From the NCBI GenBank assembly GCA_024760905.1, contig CM045733.1, forward strand, positions 27,447,501 to 27,511,500: DNA of 64,000 nucleotides, written 5' to 3'. Of this stretch, positions 1 to 12,400 are shown one piece after another. Each line of letters opens with the position of its first letter. Positions within the stretch are counted from its first letter, which is position 1. A model generated the notes under the pieces. It did not search any database, was not told the origin of the DNA, and saw only the letters and a program-made list of their open reading frames with translations. The position numbers and the translations under genes were made by a program. Source of the stretch: Plotosus lineatus (lineage: Eukaryota; Chordata; Actinopteri; Siluriformes; Plotosidae).

Positions 1-194
1 TAAATTATGTTACCAAAGCTTGAGGGTGTGTGGGGAGAATTTAATCATTAGTCTTTTCTGGGGCTACTGTCTTTAGTTTCGAGGTACTATTCAGGTTTAG
101 TGAAGGGTTTTCTGGAGTGTTCCACACAGACAAAAATCTAAAAGCTCTCCACTACATACATTCTTGACATCACAGCCATGTCAGTCAGTCCTTG

Positions 195-1269
195 CTAGGG
201 TTATGACTGAATTTATTTTCAAAATTTCACTTTCCTGATGTTGCATTTGGTGAACTTTTATTCATACATTAATTTTTTTGAAACTATTTTCATTGGGTAA
301 TGCAAAAACCTCCCACACCCAACACCTCACTTTTCATAAAATTAATAATAATTATAACAATTATTATCTGGTACTTCTGTTCTGGACTTCTATTTTCCAA
401 CAAAATCTTGTTCACCTGATATAAACTACAAGTTCATCAACAAGATTTTGGCAGATTATGTTAATCTTCAAAAGGCATATTCTGGTATAACAATCATGCC
501 CAAGAGCGAAAATCCTGGATTTTTCAAGTTCCTCTTTGAACTCTGAAGCATACATGTTTTATCAAAAAGAAGAAAAATGACCTCAAATTAAATGGTGCAC
601 ACTGCCTTCACTTCACAATGCTCGATGGAATTCAGGAAGAAATTTTGCATTAATTGTCTTTTTCCTCCTTCCCGGGTGGAGAGATAACTTGAAACTCACT
701 TGCACTTTCATTGCAACCACATGGGCACAGGTCTGGTTTTCTAATCAGCACTATTCGTAGAATGTTTACGATGACCTGTTCTTCGCTGTCTCACAACTTA
801 AGTGCTCCAAAGCTGTGAAATGCTTGACCACTGATTGGGTAAAGGAACATTCACTGCTTGATGTGCCTCGCTCCAACATAGTGGCTGAGAGAGGTATAAA
901 ACTGACGGAGCAGATCCAAGCCACTTGCAAAACTGACAAATATCTGAACCGTAAATTTATCAACACTAATTCAGAAATGTGAGACTTTTGCTGCAGATCT
1001 TTAATAATAATATATTATTTCTAACTTCTGTCAGTGTACTGGTTAATTTTAATAATAAATTTGGCTTACAGACAATTCTATCATTAAATTTGCTATTTTG
1101 GAGATGTGAGGCTTTTTGGGGTTTTTCGTTGTTTAAATAGTAAATTACTTCAGGTGTGGGAGGTTTTTCAATGTATGAACAAGAAAAGGTTATTTTTCGA
1201 GTGCTTTTAGGCTAAACATCATCATTTAAAACCACAAGCTTTGAAATCTAATATTGGTCATAACCCTAG
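195..1269. repeat. Putative foldback element with inverted ends
   Basis: CTAGGGTTATGAC at 195-207 recurs as its exact reverse complement at 1257-1269. A second inverted pair lies inside it: 301-320 (AAAACCTCCCACACCC core) against 1152-1171. The nested symmetry suggests a short non-autonomous DNA transposon. No coding capacity or family was recognised. Confidence 0.4.
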
Positions 1270-1306
1270 TCCGTGTACCTTCTTCTCCTCCACCTTCATG
1301 GGTGAA

Positions 1307-1458
1307 GTGTCCTTGATCAAGGCACCTAACCACCAACTGCTTGCCGGGCACAGAAATGTTTGTGGCAGCCCACTGTTCGAAGTGTGTATGCTCTCAGAGT
1401 TTACATGTGTGTATATTCACTTTGGTTGGGTTAAATGCAGAGATAATAATAGTACAGG

Positions 1459-1489
<31 letters not shown>
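1307..1489 (+). repeat. Third SINE family, 3' fragment with poly-A tail
   Basis: The segment shares TGGGTTAAATGCAGAGA (1427-1443) and the preceding aaggcacc/aactgct words with the copy at 32400-32560. It ends in an A tract (about 1468-1489). It is therefore probably a 5'-truncated SINE copy. The tRNA-like head seen in the other copy is absent here. Confidence 0.5.
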
Positions 1490-1490
<1 letters not shown>

Positions 1491-2254
1491 AAAAAGAAAT
1501 ATATCTGTTTCTCTTTACCTATAACTTCTGGTCTGATCTGCCTGTCTCCTGTTAGGTACGCCACTACTCTGAGCCACTATTCCACCTGTTTGATCCTAGC
1601 CCCTTGGTTTCTGTGAGCTGATACTCACTCTGTCCACTGTTTGTCCCACCAATGCTGAGAACCACTAATTGGCCTGTCTGACATTAGCTCCTCTACACAT
1701 CAGTGTTCCTGTGCTTGTAACTACAACTCAATCATTGCTGTCCTCATGATTGCCCATGTTGAGTGGCTAGCTAACTCAGTCCAAAGAGGGATATAACGCA
1801 CACTCAATGCTAATGGCAGCTGTAAACGGCAACCATGCAATGTATCAGCAAAAAAACATTCCTAGCCTTTAAAAAAAGACTATGTGGAATCAAACTGCAT
1901 ATTGACTGCCTTTTTCACAGGACTTCGAGATTGCATGGATTTTTAGCATTGTTTTCAATTAGCCACTGTAGTCAGCACTCAATCCAACCCCTGCGTTAAA
2001 GGACTGCGCCACACATAAGTTTTTAACACATGTTAAACGCTTGGCATTGGTGCAGCAACATGCACTCTTTCAATACTCAAACAAACTGCAGAGTGGTACA
2101 CCTTACAAAAGTAGTACTGTAATCACAAACCCAGGATCGCTCCTTGACCTTAATTGAACAACTCATTACCTGCTTTAAGGAGGTTATGATATGATTTTGT
2201 CAGAATTGGCTTGTTTGTCAGTTTTTAGCAATTATACACAAAAAGGTTATAGAG

Positions 2255-2420
2255 CAGGGGTGGACAATCTTATCCGCAAAGGGCCGGTGTGGGTGCAGGT
2301 TTTCACTTCAACCAAACAATAGCCACACCTTCCACCTGTTTCCACCAATCACTGATCATCAAAAGAAAAGAAAAAAAAACAACCTAGATTGGACATTACA
2401 GTTTCAATTCTGAAGTGGAG
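2255..2420 (+). mobile_element. hAT-like MITE end
   Basis: It starts CAGGGGTGGACAATCTTATC and continues with GGGCCGGTGTGGGTGCAGG. This matches the style of hAT-superfamily terminal inverted repeats common in fish. A similar CAGGGGTTCCCAA word occurs at 2612. The opposite end was not located with confidence. Confidence 0.35.
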
Positions 2421-3144
2421 CCATCTTGGTGAGATCACCTTGCTTTAAGTCTTAATTTAAGTCTTCATTTTGTTAAAACAGCACAATTTTTCCATTTCAG
2501 AGATGATCCAGGTCAAATTCTAGAATTAGTTTTTTTTTAATATACAGTACTTTAAAATTGTATGATCGGTCGATATATATTTTTTGTAAGCGTGCTATTT
2601 CAACAGCCACAGCAGGGGTTCCCAATACCTTTTTCAGCTGATAAAAGGTTTGAGCATTCTGAATCCTTATACTTATAGACAGTAACCAATCATGTGCGAC
2701 TGTGATGACATGTATGTGGCAAAGTGAAGATGATTCTTTTTTCTCAGTGTTGAACTGCCCTGAACACAGCACTATGAAAACATGTTTGCCTCCCTCATTC
2801 ACTGGTATCTGGCTTGTGATATGGGAAAGTAGCTAGTTGGTGGGAATCGGTCAGAGCAAACTCAGGAGAAAACTAAACAAATCAGCCCAAAATAAGATGT
2901 GCACATATTAATGCTGAGAAGGGGCAAATTGGGGTTATCTCTAGTCCTATTCAACTGAACCTAGGACTACCTATTACGCTAACATTTTCTTTCCTTTAGG
3001 AGTTGTTTTCATCATAGGCATGTACACACCTTAACTTTGACACTGACTCACAGGGGAATCATGGCTCTTCACACAGGTTTAGCTGTTTCCATTTGAAGCA
3101 ACCATCCCTGTACCTTGATTCAGAGACTATCCTCTGCCTCCTTA

Positions 3145-3461
3145 TCAGTAGAATTCGATAAGGTACTCAGGATAAATCTGATTACTGTCAAATATTACAA
3201 AGATCTTCGGATTGGCCATATCGTCCACACAGCTGTCAAAGAAGTTTGCAATACTCAGGTCCTTGGAGGGAGGGCGACAGAAATGTGGGTGACCAAGTGT
3301 ATATTCCCCTACCAACACTCTTGCCAGGAACATGCATTTATATGGTGGATCATTCTGAAATATGGGTGGTGCCAGGCCATGTCTTTGTAATGTGAAGTTA
3401 TGTTTGCTGGTAGAGTGGCAAAACTTGCTGGAGTACTTAGCATCACGAGCAAAATAACTTC
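3145..3461 (-). CDS. parp11: parp11 exon 7 (last coding exon)
   Basis: The acceptor is TTTTTTTTCCACAG just above 3461. The first two bases complete Gly221, split with exon 6. The exon encodes [54 protein letters not shown] and a TGA stop at 3145-3147. It supplies Y223 and I316 of the catalytic triad. The (CAAA)n tract at 3556-3588 lies in the intron just upstream. Confidence 0.95.
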
Positions 3462-6400
3462 CTGTGGAAAAAAAAGAGAACAAAAAGTAAATAAATAAAA
3501 CAGTTTCTGTTTTCAAATAACACTGATCCATATGATAAAAGTAAACATCACTACAAAAAACAAACAAACAAACAAACAAAAAAAAACAATAATGTTGTTG
3601 AACTAGGCAGACTATCTATCCAAGTGTTTTCAGGTCCTAGTTTCCCCATTGTTACCAGTGGTTTGCAACTTGCAGTAAACCCTCTGTCTTCACATTCATT
3701 AAAGGGTCCCTTGATTAAATACTTCGACAATCATAAGCTTACCTCTAGAGAATTCTTGGTGTTGGGAATGGATATTTATTTACCGATAAAATAGTTATAT
3801 GATCGTCCACTTCAGTTGTCTTCCATAATTCTTCAGGTCTTTTGGCGTTGTTGACCTTACTAGTACATTTCTTTTTTTAAGAATGTACCACAATGTTAAT
3901 TTGGTTACGCTTAAATTTTCTGCCAGCGTTAACTTTTCTCTCACTTTGTGCTACAATAGGTCTTCTAATTTGACTTCGTATAATTTGCCAACAGTTCGGT
4001 ACATTCCTTTTTGATGTACGTATGTACCAAAATGTGGATTTGGTCACTATTAAATTTCTGATGTCTCTCTCATAGTCTTTGTTTTTTGTTTGTTTTTTTA
4101 AAATTTATGATGGCCTCCTTTATTTTCATTGACAGTTTTTGAATACAAACTAACAGTCCATGGTAATAGCTGATAATCTCAAATTCAACACATTCATTCC
4201 AGTTTTTTCTCTCTTTAACAAGTCATGAAATAATGAAGAAATAGTCCATAATTGACCTTGAAACTGCTTATCAGACAACTGTTTGCTTCTCAAAAAAATG
4301 TCTAAATTGTTAATTGAAGATTTTTCTTAAAGCTCTTTAATTATAGCTAAGACTCCATAGTTTAATCACATCTCGTCCACTTTATTTTACATTCATTACG
4401 GTGGTGTACAGAAATTGCAAAACATAAAAATTTGTGACACTTTCTGAGCACTTATGGATCATACTATATATAGTATGTTGTGCTTTCATTGGTCATCATA
4501 ACATTAAAAGATGTATTTACCTTTTCCATAGACGTCACCATGACTTCCTGTAAGTCGCCAGTCAAAGTTATATGTGCAAATAGCCTGGATATTACTGTGT
4601 CCTGTCCCATGAAACAGCATCCTCTCATCAATGTCTATAATGCGTTTAATCTTTCTCAGCTGGGCCTTTTTCCTTTGATTAAAAAAAATGTAAAAAAACA
4701 AAACAACAAAAAAAAAACACTGAAAACTATAATAAAAAACTTTTTTTTTTTAATTATTTTAAGCCCGATTAGCACAATAATGTTATTTTAAAGAATGCTT
4801 CTTACATTCATTATCTAACAGTTGTTTGTCCAAGGTAAAGTGGATAACCCTGAATAGGCCTTGCAAAAAAATGTTGAGGGGACTCTGTTTATAAGTCATA
4901 AACTCATGGAAACTGTCTATCTAGGCTTGGAAATCTGCTGGATTTTTTTGTGACGGTTGTGGTCCTCGCTTTGAGAGAGAGGCAGTTATGTTGCATGAAG
5001 TGATAATACCAAGAAGGTCCTCACGCAAAGTCATTTATATTCATCTCCTTGACAACTACCTGGACATGGAGACGCAACTGCACTGTTGAAATTCTTTCCC
5101 TGAGGCACATTACTCAAGCCCCCATGTGCAAACTGGTTCCTCTCACTGTGACCATCTAGCTTTTAGCTTGCGATTAGCTTTTAGCCTGCAATTAGCTTTT
5201 TATTTGTTTGTTTTCTTCATCGCAATAATAATCTCTGCTTTTCTGCCCTTTTGTTGCCTTCTTGCAGTTGTCAGTGTAAAAATAAACATGTGAAATTATG
5301 TTCAATATTATTATGATTAATTTATCTGGGATATACAGTTGTCTTCAAAATAAAAGTATCGAACCTGATCAATAATCACTGTTTTTGGCATAAATGATAT
5401 TTCTACATGGGCAGTTGTGAACCAGTGGTACGATGCTGCATTGCTGATCCGAAGGTTGGGGGTTCAGCCCCACTGTCAACGTTGTCACTGCTGTCCCCCC
5501 AAATGCAGCTATAACTGGGTTATCAAAGGCTGGCCATGTCTGTCACCATCTATGGTGTGAGGCATGTAAAGGAACCATTGCTGACTTTCAACAAGAGTAG
5601 CTGCATAGCCGTCAGAGTGTTTCTGCCCTGCGATGGCCCGGCGAGCTGTCCAGTTTTCACCAGCATCCCCATTACCCTAACTAGGATTAAGCAGTTCAGA
5701 AAATGAATGAATGAATAAGTGAATGATACTTCGACATGGCAAGTAATTTACTAGCAGGTGTAGTAGTAATGGAATCCAAAAGACCCAACTTTCATGACAT
5801 GCATGCTGCTGATACTGCGTACAGTAGGCCCTTGACTATTCAGTTTTGCACTCATGGTTTGCATATTCGCGGACTGTCACGTCATTCAAATTCAGCCAAT
5901 GGCTGTCCTCCTTCCTGCTGATTGGTTGAGATGATGTAACACCCCTTTTTCCTCATACGCACACAAGTTGTCAATGAGCCTTTTTTTAGTGTGTTTTAAT
6001 TACTCTATGCTCTATGATGCCACTCAATCGTCGGCCAAGCGCCAGAAAAAGGTAATGACGTTGGATGTCTTTTCTAAAGAAATAATACTTTCTCCGGAAG
6101 TAATGACAGTTTCCTCTTAAGTGCCTGAAGAGGAATAATCATCTGAACTGTTGTAAAACACTGCACTATTAAAGTCTTTTTCAATTATTATTTCAGTACA
6201 GTACCTAAGTTAATGTTTAGAATGTTTGTGTGTGATTTCATTTATTGTGGTGTCGCATGTTTCTTTTGTTTTGTTTATCGTTACATTTCTTGTTCTTTTT
6301 GTTATGGTCTGTGTTTTTTGGGGGACTTTGATTTTGATTAGCGCTGTGCCTCTAACTAACTGTTTTCTCTTTGCTTTGGCTGAGGGGGTGGCTGAGCTGC

Positions 6401-9400
6401 TCGGTGGCTCACACCTGAATTCACTATTCTCATCTACTCACAATAAACAAAAGCACACTGACCTCTGTGGCAGAGGATTAACTCGCATCACGTCACTGCT
6501 TCCTTGGTTTTTTACGCTTTCTGACTCTCTCACTCTAGAACACTGTTTTGTACCCGCTCCGGCTGAGGGGCATGGCTGAGCTGCTCAGACTGAGTGCAGT
6601 TTATACCTGAATTCAGTCATCTCATGCTTAATGCAATACCTTCCTCTAGTGGGCATTTTTGAAAACTACAGTGCTGTATGTTTCAAGGAAAACATATTTA
6701 AAGGTGTTCTTTTATATATGTGACACGCTCCACCGAATGTAGGCGGTGTCGCATCTGACATCGGAGCTTTTGAGACAAAACGCGGCTTATCCGGACTTCC
6801 GATCTTTGAAGTAAGCAAGTGAATGTTGAGTACTAAACAGGTATTCAAAGCGCACTTACTTACTTGACTTGATCGGAAGTCCGGATAAGCCGCATTTTGT
6901 CTCAAAAGCTCAGGTGTCAGTTGCAACACCGCCTACATTCGGTGGAGCGCATCACATATATTTTGCATAACATTATAGTAAAAAATTACGTTTTTCTTAA
7001 TCATTACTACATTTTACTACATTAATACTGTATTAATGAGTAAGACTGTCTATAGAATGTGTTTAAGAAGCATATTTTAGCACATGTAATAGATACATAG
7101 TATTTTACTTCTGGTTGATCATTCGCGCATGTAATATGATACATGGGGTTTTACTTCCGGGTACAGAACTCACGGATTATCTTCATTCACGGGAAGGGCC
7201 GGAACCAAACCCCCGCGAATAACGAGGGCCTACTGTAATTGAATCACTAATTGAAAAGGGCAAGTTGAAAATAATGACAATGTGGCGTTCAAATAGTGAT
7301 GTCATTCCTTCTTTGAAAAACAGGTGCCAATTATTGTCCTTATTTAAGGAAGGCAGCAAATGCTGTACATGCAGGTTTATAGAGCAATTCTCACTGAAAT
7401 TCTGAGGAAAATAGATAATTCATAAGAACAGCGTACCTTGATTAAAAAGTTGATTGGAGAGGGGGAAATATGTAAATAAATGCAGAAAATTATAGACAGA
7501 GATTTCCTTTCGGCTTTCTCCGTTTATCAGGGGTCGCCACAGTGAATGATTCCCATGTTTCATTTGGCATAGGTTTTTATGTCGGATGCCCTTCCTGACA
7601 CAACCCTTTAGCAAGGGACAGAAACACACTGACGGCTTTGCAGCCTTCTTTTTACAAAAGTCAGCAATGGTTCTTTTACATGAACCTCTCACCGAAGACA
7701 GTGAGAGACATGGCTGGTCTTTGATTTCCCAGAGTGGGACTCGATCCCCCAACCTTAGAATCAGCGATCCAGCGCACTTTACCACCAGGCCACCACTGCC
7801 CCTCAAAAAAATATAGACTGCTCAGCTAAAATAATTCCTTATAATTAAAACGCTTTAAAATGGCAGTGGAAGAAAGTGAAAAACTACCATTCAAATGGAT
7901 GGAAGAAAAGTCAAAATGACAAGGACTCAGCCAACGATCAGCTCCAGGAAGATCAACGAAGGTCTAAAGTTACCTTTGAGTCCTCTTACAATTAGAAGAC
8001 ATCTATGTGAAGCGAAGCTATCAGCAAGAAGCCCCTGCAATGTCCCACTGTTGAAAAAAAGATGTGCTGAAGAGGTTATAATTTGCCAAAGAGTACATTG
8101 ACTGGCCTGAAGAGAAATGGTGCAACATTTTGTGGACTGATGAAAGTAAGATTATTCTTTTTGGGATTAGTAGCTGGAGACAGTTTGTCAGACGACCCCC
8201 AAAAACTGAATTCTAGCCACAGTCCATGGTGGCAAAACCATTATGATATGGTGACGTTCCTCATACTACGTTGTTGAGACTATTTATCGCATACCAGAGA
8301 AATGCCCTTGAAATTGGTGTTCCCATAAGACAACAACCCCAAACACACAAGTAAACAAGCGACATCTTGGTTCCAGACCAACAAAATTGATGTTATGGAG
8401 CGGCGGCCCAATCCCCAGACCTTAATTCAATAGAACACTTCTGGGGTGACATCAAAAACGCAGTTTCTAAGGCAAAACCAAGAAATATAGAAAAAGTGTG
8501 GAATGACTTTTTTATAAGCGTGATAGAGGGGTTATGTTTTTGTCTTTCAATTTTAGTATGAAATTTTTCAAGATAATTTGAAAAGCGATCCTGACTAAAA
8601 TTGAAAGACAAAAACTTAACTCTGATATCACCCTTAAATGAGATAAGAGAGAGATTTCCTTTTCGGCCTTTTCCCTTTTCCAGGGATCGCCACAGAGAAT
8701 GATTCACACATTTCATTTGGCATAGGTTTTTATGTCAGATGCACTTTCTGACAGAACCCTTTACCAAGGGACAGAAACACGCTGATGGCTTTGCAACTAC
8801 TCTTTACAAAAGTCAGCAATGGTACTTTTACATGAACCTCACACCATAGACAGTGAGAGACATGACCGGTCTTAGATAACCCATTCACCCTCGATTATTG
8901 ATTATGATTATTACCGTATTCGATGTGATAAGCACCCAGGGCGCTTAAAAATTGGAGTGGGTGAGAGCTTATTAAAATTAATAGCAGAGTGGAACGGTAA
9001 GTGCTTATTAGCATCGAGGTGGAAAACAGGAATAATAACAGAACAATAAAAGAGTTTTACTGGTACAGTAGGACATTGACTATTCGCGGTTTTGCACCCA
9101 CGGTTTGAGTATTCGCTGACTGCCGAGCAACCGGCACGTGATTCAAATTCAGCCAATGGCTGTCCTCCTTTCTCCTGATTGGTTGAGCTGATGTCCCACC
9201 CTTTTTTCTTCATTCGCACACAAGTTGTCAATGAGCCTCTTTTTTTGTGTGTGTTTTAATTACCAGTTAAGCTCTATGATACCACTCAAACGCGATGCGT
9301 CTTCTCTGGCTAAGCAATAGAAAACGTTGGATGTCTCTTCTGAAGAAATAAGACTTTCTCCTGAGAAACGACGGTTTTCTCTGAACTGTTGTATTAAAAT

Positions 9401-12400
9401 CTTTTTCAATTATTATTCCAGTACAGTACCTAACTTCATGTTTATGCGTGAGATCTTATGTTCTGTAGGATATTTAACAAACTATACCAAAAGGATAAAC
9501 TTTATTACAGTACTCTTCATGTCCTTTTATATTGAACTTGGAGTGACGTCTCCAAGATGGCGCTGCCCAGACGGCGACGTCGCGGAGTTCTCAGAGTCAA
9601 ATCGTTTCTTTGTTCGTTTGAATTTGTTTTATTTGTTGTTTTGTTTGTTCATGTTTTGCACTAGGCTCATCTACGACTGGTCAACTCTACTACAGCTATA
9701 AGATCGGAGTATCTTTGGGCATGTATACAGTGGTATGAAAAAGTATCTGAACCTTTTGGAATTTCTCACATTTCTGCATAAAATCACCATCAAATGTGAT
9801 CTGATCTTTGTCAAAATCACACAGATGAAAAAACAGTGTCTGCTTTAACTAAAACCACCCAAACATTTATAGGTTTTCATATTTTAATGAGGATAGCATG
9901 CAAACAATGACAGAAGGGGGAGGAATAAGTAACTCAACCATTACATTTAATATTTTGTGGCCCCCATTTTGGCAGCAATAACTTCAACCAGATGCTTCCT
10001 GTAGCTGCAGATCAGTCTGACAATCGATCAGGACTAATCTTGGCCCATTCTTCTTTACAAAACTGCTGTAGTTCAGTCAGATTCCTGGGATGTCTGGCAT
10101 GAATCGCTGTCTTGAGGTCATGCCACAGCATCTCAATGGGGTTCAAGTCTGGACTTTGACTTGGCCACTCCAGAACGTGTATTCTGTTGTTCTGAAACCA
10201 TTCTGAAGTTGATTTACTTCTGTGTTTTGGATCATTGTCTTGTTGCAGCATCCATCCTTTTTTTAGCTTCAACTGTCTGACGGCCTCAGGTTTTCCTGCA
10301 AAACATCCTGATAATCTTTTGAATTCATTTTTCCATTAATGATTGCAAGTTGTCAAGGCCCCAAGGCAGCAAAGCAGCCCCAAACCATGATGCCACCATG
10401 CTTCACGGTGGGGATGAGGTATTGATGTTGGTGAGCTGTTCCATTTTTCCTCCACACATGACGTTGTGTGTTCCTCCCAAACAATTCAACTTTGGTTTCA
10501 TCACTCCACAAAATATTTTGCCAAAACTTCTGTGGAGTGTCCAAGTGCCTTTTTGCGAACATTAAACGAGCAACAATGTTTTTTTTTAGACAGCAGTGGC
10601 TTCCTCCTTGGAGTACTCCCATGAACACCATTCTTGGCCATTGTTTTACATATAGTTGATGTGTGCACAGAGATATTGGACTGTGCCAGTGATTTCTGTA
10701 AGTCTTTAGCAGACACTCCAGGGTTGTTTTTACCTCTCTGAGTATTCTGCGCTGAACTCTTGGCGTCATCTTTGGTGGACGGCCACTCCTTGGGAGAGAA
10801 GCAACAGTGCCAAACTCTCTCCATTTATAGACAACTTCTCTGACTGTCGATTCATGAACATCCAGACTTTTAGAGATAGTTTTGTATCCTTTTCCAGCTT
10901 TATACAAATCAACAATTCTTGATCGCAGGTTTTCAGACAGCTCTTTTAAGCGAGCCATGGTGCATCGTGCCATCAGACAATGCTTCTCATCAAGACAATT
11001 CTTACCAGGTGTGTGTTTTATAGTGGGCAGGGCAGCTTTAAGCCACTCATCAGTGATTGGGCACACACCTGACTTAAAAGGTTCAGATACTTTTTCATAC
11101 CACTGTAACTAAGCATGCTCAACTGGGCTTCTTGTTAGCCGGGGTGCGGCTAGCAAAGAGCTAATATGCTATGGTAGCTCAATGCGAGCCGCACCCCAGC
11201 AAACAAGAAGCCCAGGCGTGAAGGGGCTGAACGACGACTCCGGCGCTTGGGATTGCAGGGTATGAAGGCCGTGTAGCCGGCTGGTGCAATTGCCTCATCG
11301 GGTGTACTCTCCTCGAGCCATATTTCACAGAAACACAGTCCTGTAGATCCCCCTGCACTATAATCTGAGCATGAAGCTCATCCATCTTGTTTCGCAGGGA
11401 CCGAACATTTTCAAGCAGTATGGCCGGAAGTGCTAACCAAGCCTCTGAGAACACCGCCTGGGCTTATTGTTAGCCGGGGTGCGGTTAGCATTGAGCTCCT
11501 GTAGCATATTAGCTCACGATAGAAGTTGTTGCGTGCTTAGTTGCCCGAAGCTGAACTCCAAGTTCAATGTAAAAGGACATGAAGCGTAATAAAGTTATCC
11601 TTTTGGTATCATTTGTTAAACATGCTACAGAACATAAAATCTCACGCACAAACATTCTAAGAATTAACTTAGGTACTGTACTGGAATAATAATTGAAAAA
11701 GACTTTAAAACGAGTGCTTTACAACAGTATATGCCCTGTAATGTTTATATTTTATCAACAATAAAAATAAGAGTAAAAATTGAAAAGTTTTTCTTAATCA
11801 TTACTATATATTACTACATTAATACTGTATTAACGAGTAAGCCTGTCTACAGAATGTGTTTAAGAAACATATTTTAGCGCATGTAATAGATACATAGTAT
11901 TTTACTTGTGGCTGCTCATCCGCGCATGTGACGTGATACATGGAGTTTTACTTCCATGTACAGAGGTACAGAACTCGCGGATTACCTCGATTCATCGGAG
12001 GGCTCGGAACCAAACCCCCGCGAATGTCGAGGGCCTACTGTATTTGTGTTATTCATTTTGTGGTATCAACCAAATTACTTACATGAAAGCTGAAAATAAA
12101 CAGAAAACAGCACTTTTTTTTTTTTTTTTTTTTTAAGAAGACCCTTTAATTTTCCCCCAGATTTAAAATCGAGCCAATCAACATGAATATCAACTTTAGC
12201 ACATGGCATGTTTAACCAGTCAACACAAACAAGCACATGGCCAGGAGCGTCTTTAAATTTATAAAGATAGTGAGCAGAAGAATCGGGTGAAAAATACTCG
12301 TCATCACTTTCTGATAGATCCTTATCTGGCTCATCGCTCCATTTGTTCAGAGCATCCTATAGTTTTGCTGTAGCAGTTTCTTTTGGTTCATCGGTTGTTG

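Larger units (their letters stand above)
1..3144. other. Flanking DNA downstream of parp11; no gene seen
   Basis: No exon with a recognisable protein and splice sites was found. The stretch holds an inverted-repeat element (195-1269), a SINE-like fragment with an A tract (1307-1489) and a hAT-like end (2255-2420). The parp11 3' UTR must lie somewhere below 3145, but its end cannot be placed. Confidence 0.6.
9066..12040. mobile_element. pogo-like element family A, copy 2, split by a Tc1 element
   Basis: The ends are CAGTAGGACATTGACTATTC and GAATGTCGAGGGCCTACTG, flanked by TA at 9064-9065 and 12041-12042. Without the nested Tc1 element at 9728-11105 it is about 1.6 kb. It carries the GTGACGTCTCCAAGATGGCG block (from about 9543) and the CTTCTTGTTAGCCGGGGTGC palindromic core also seen in copy 3 (53250). 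Confidence 0.85.
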
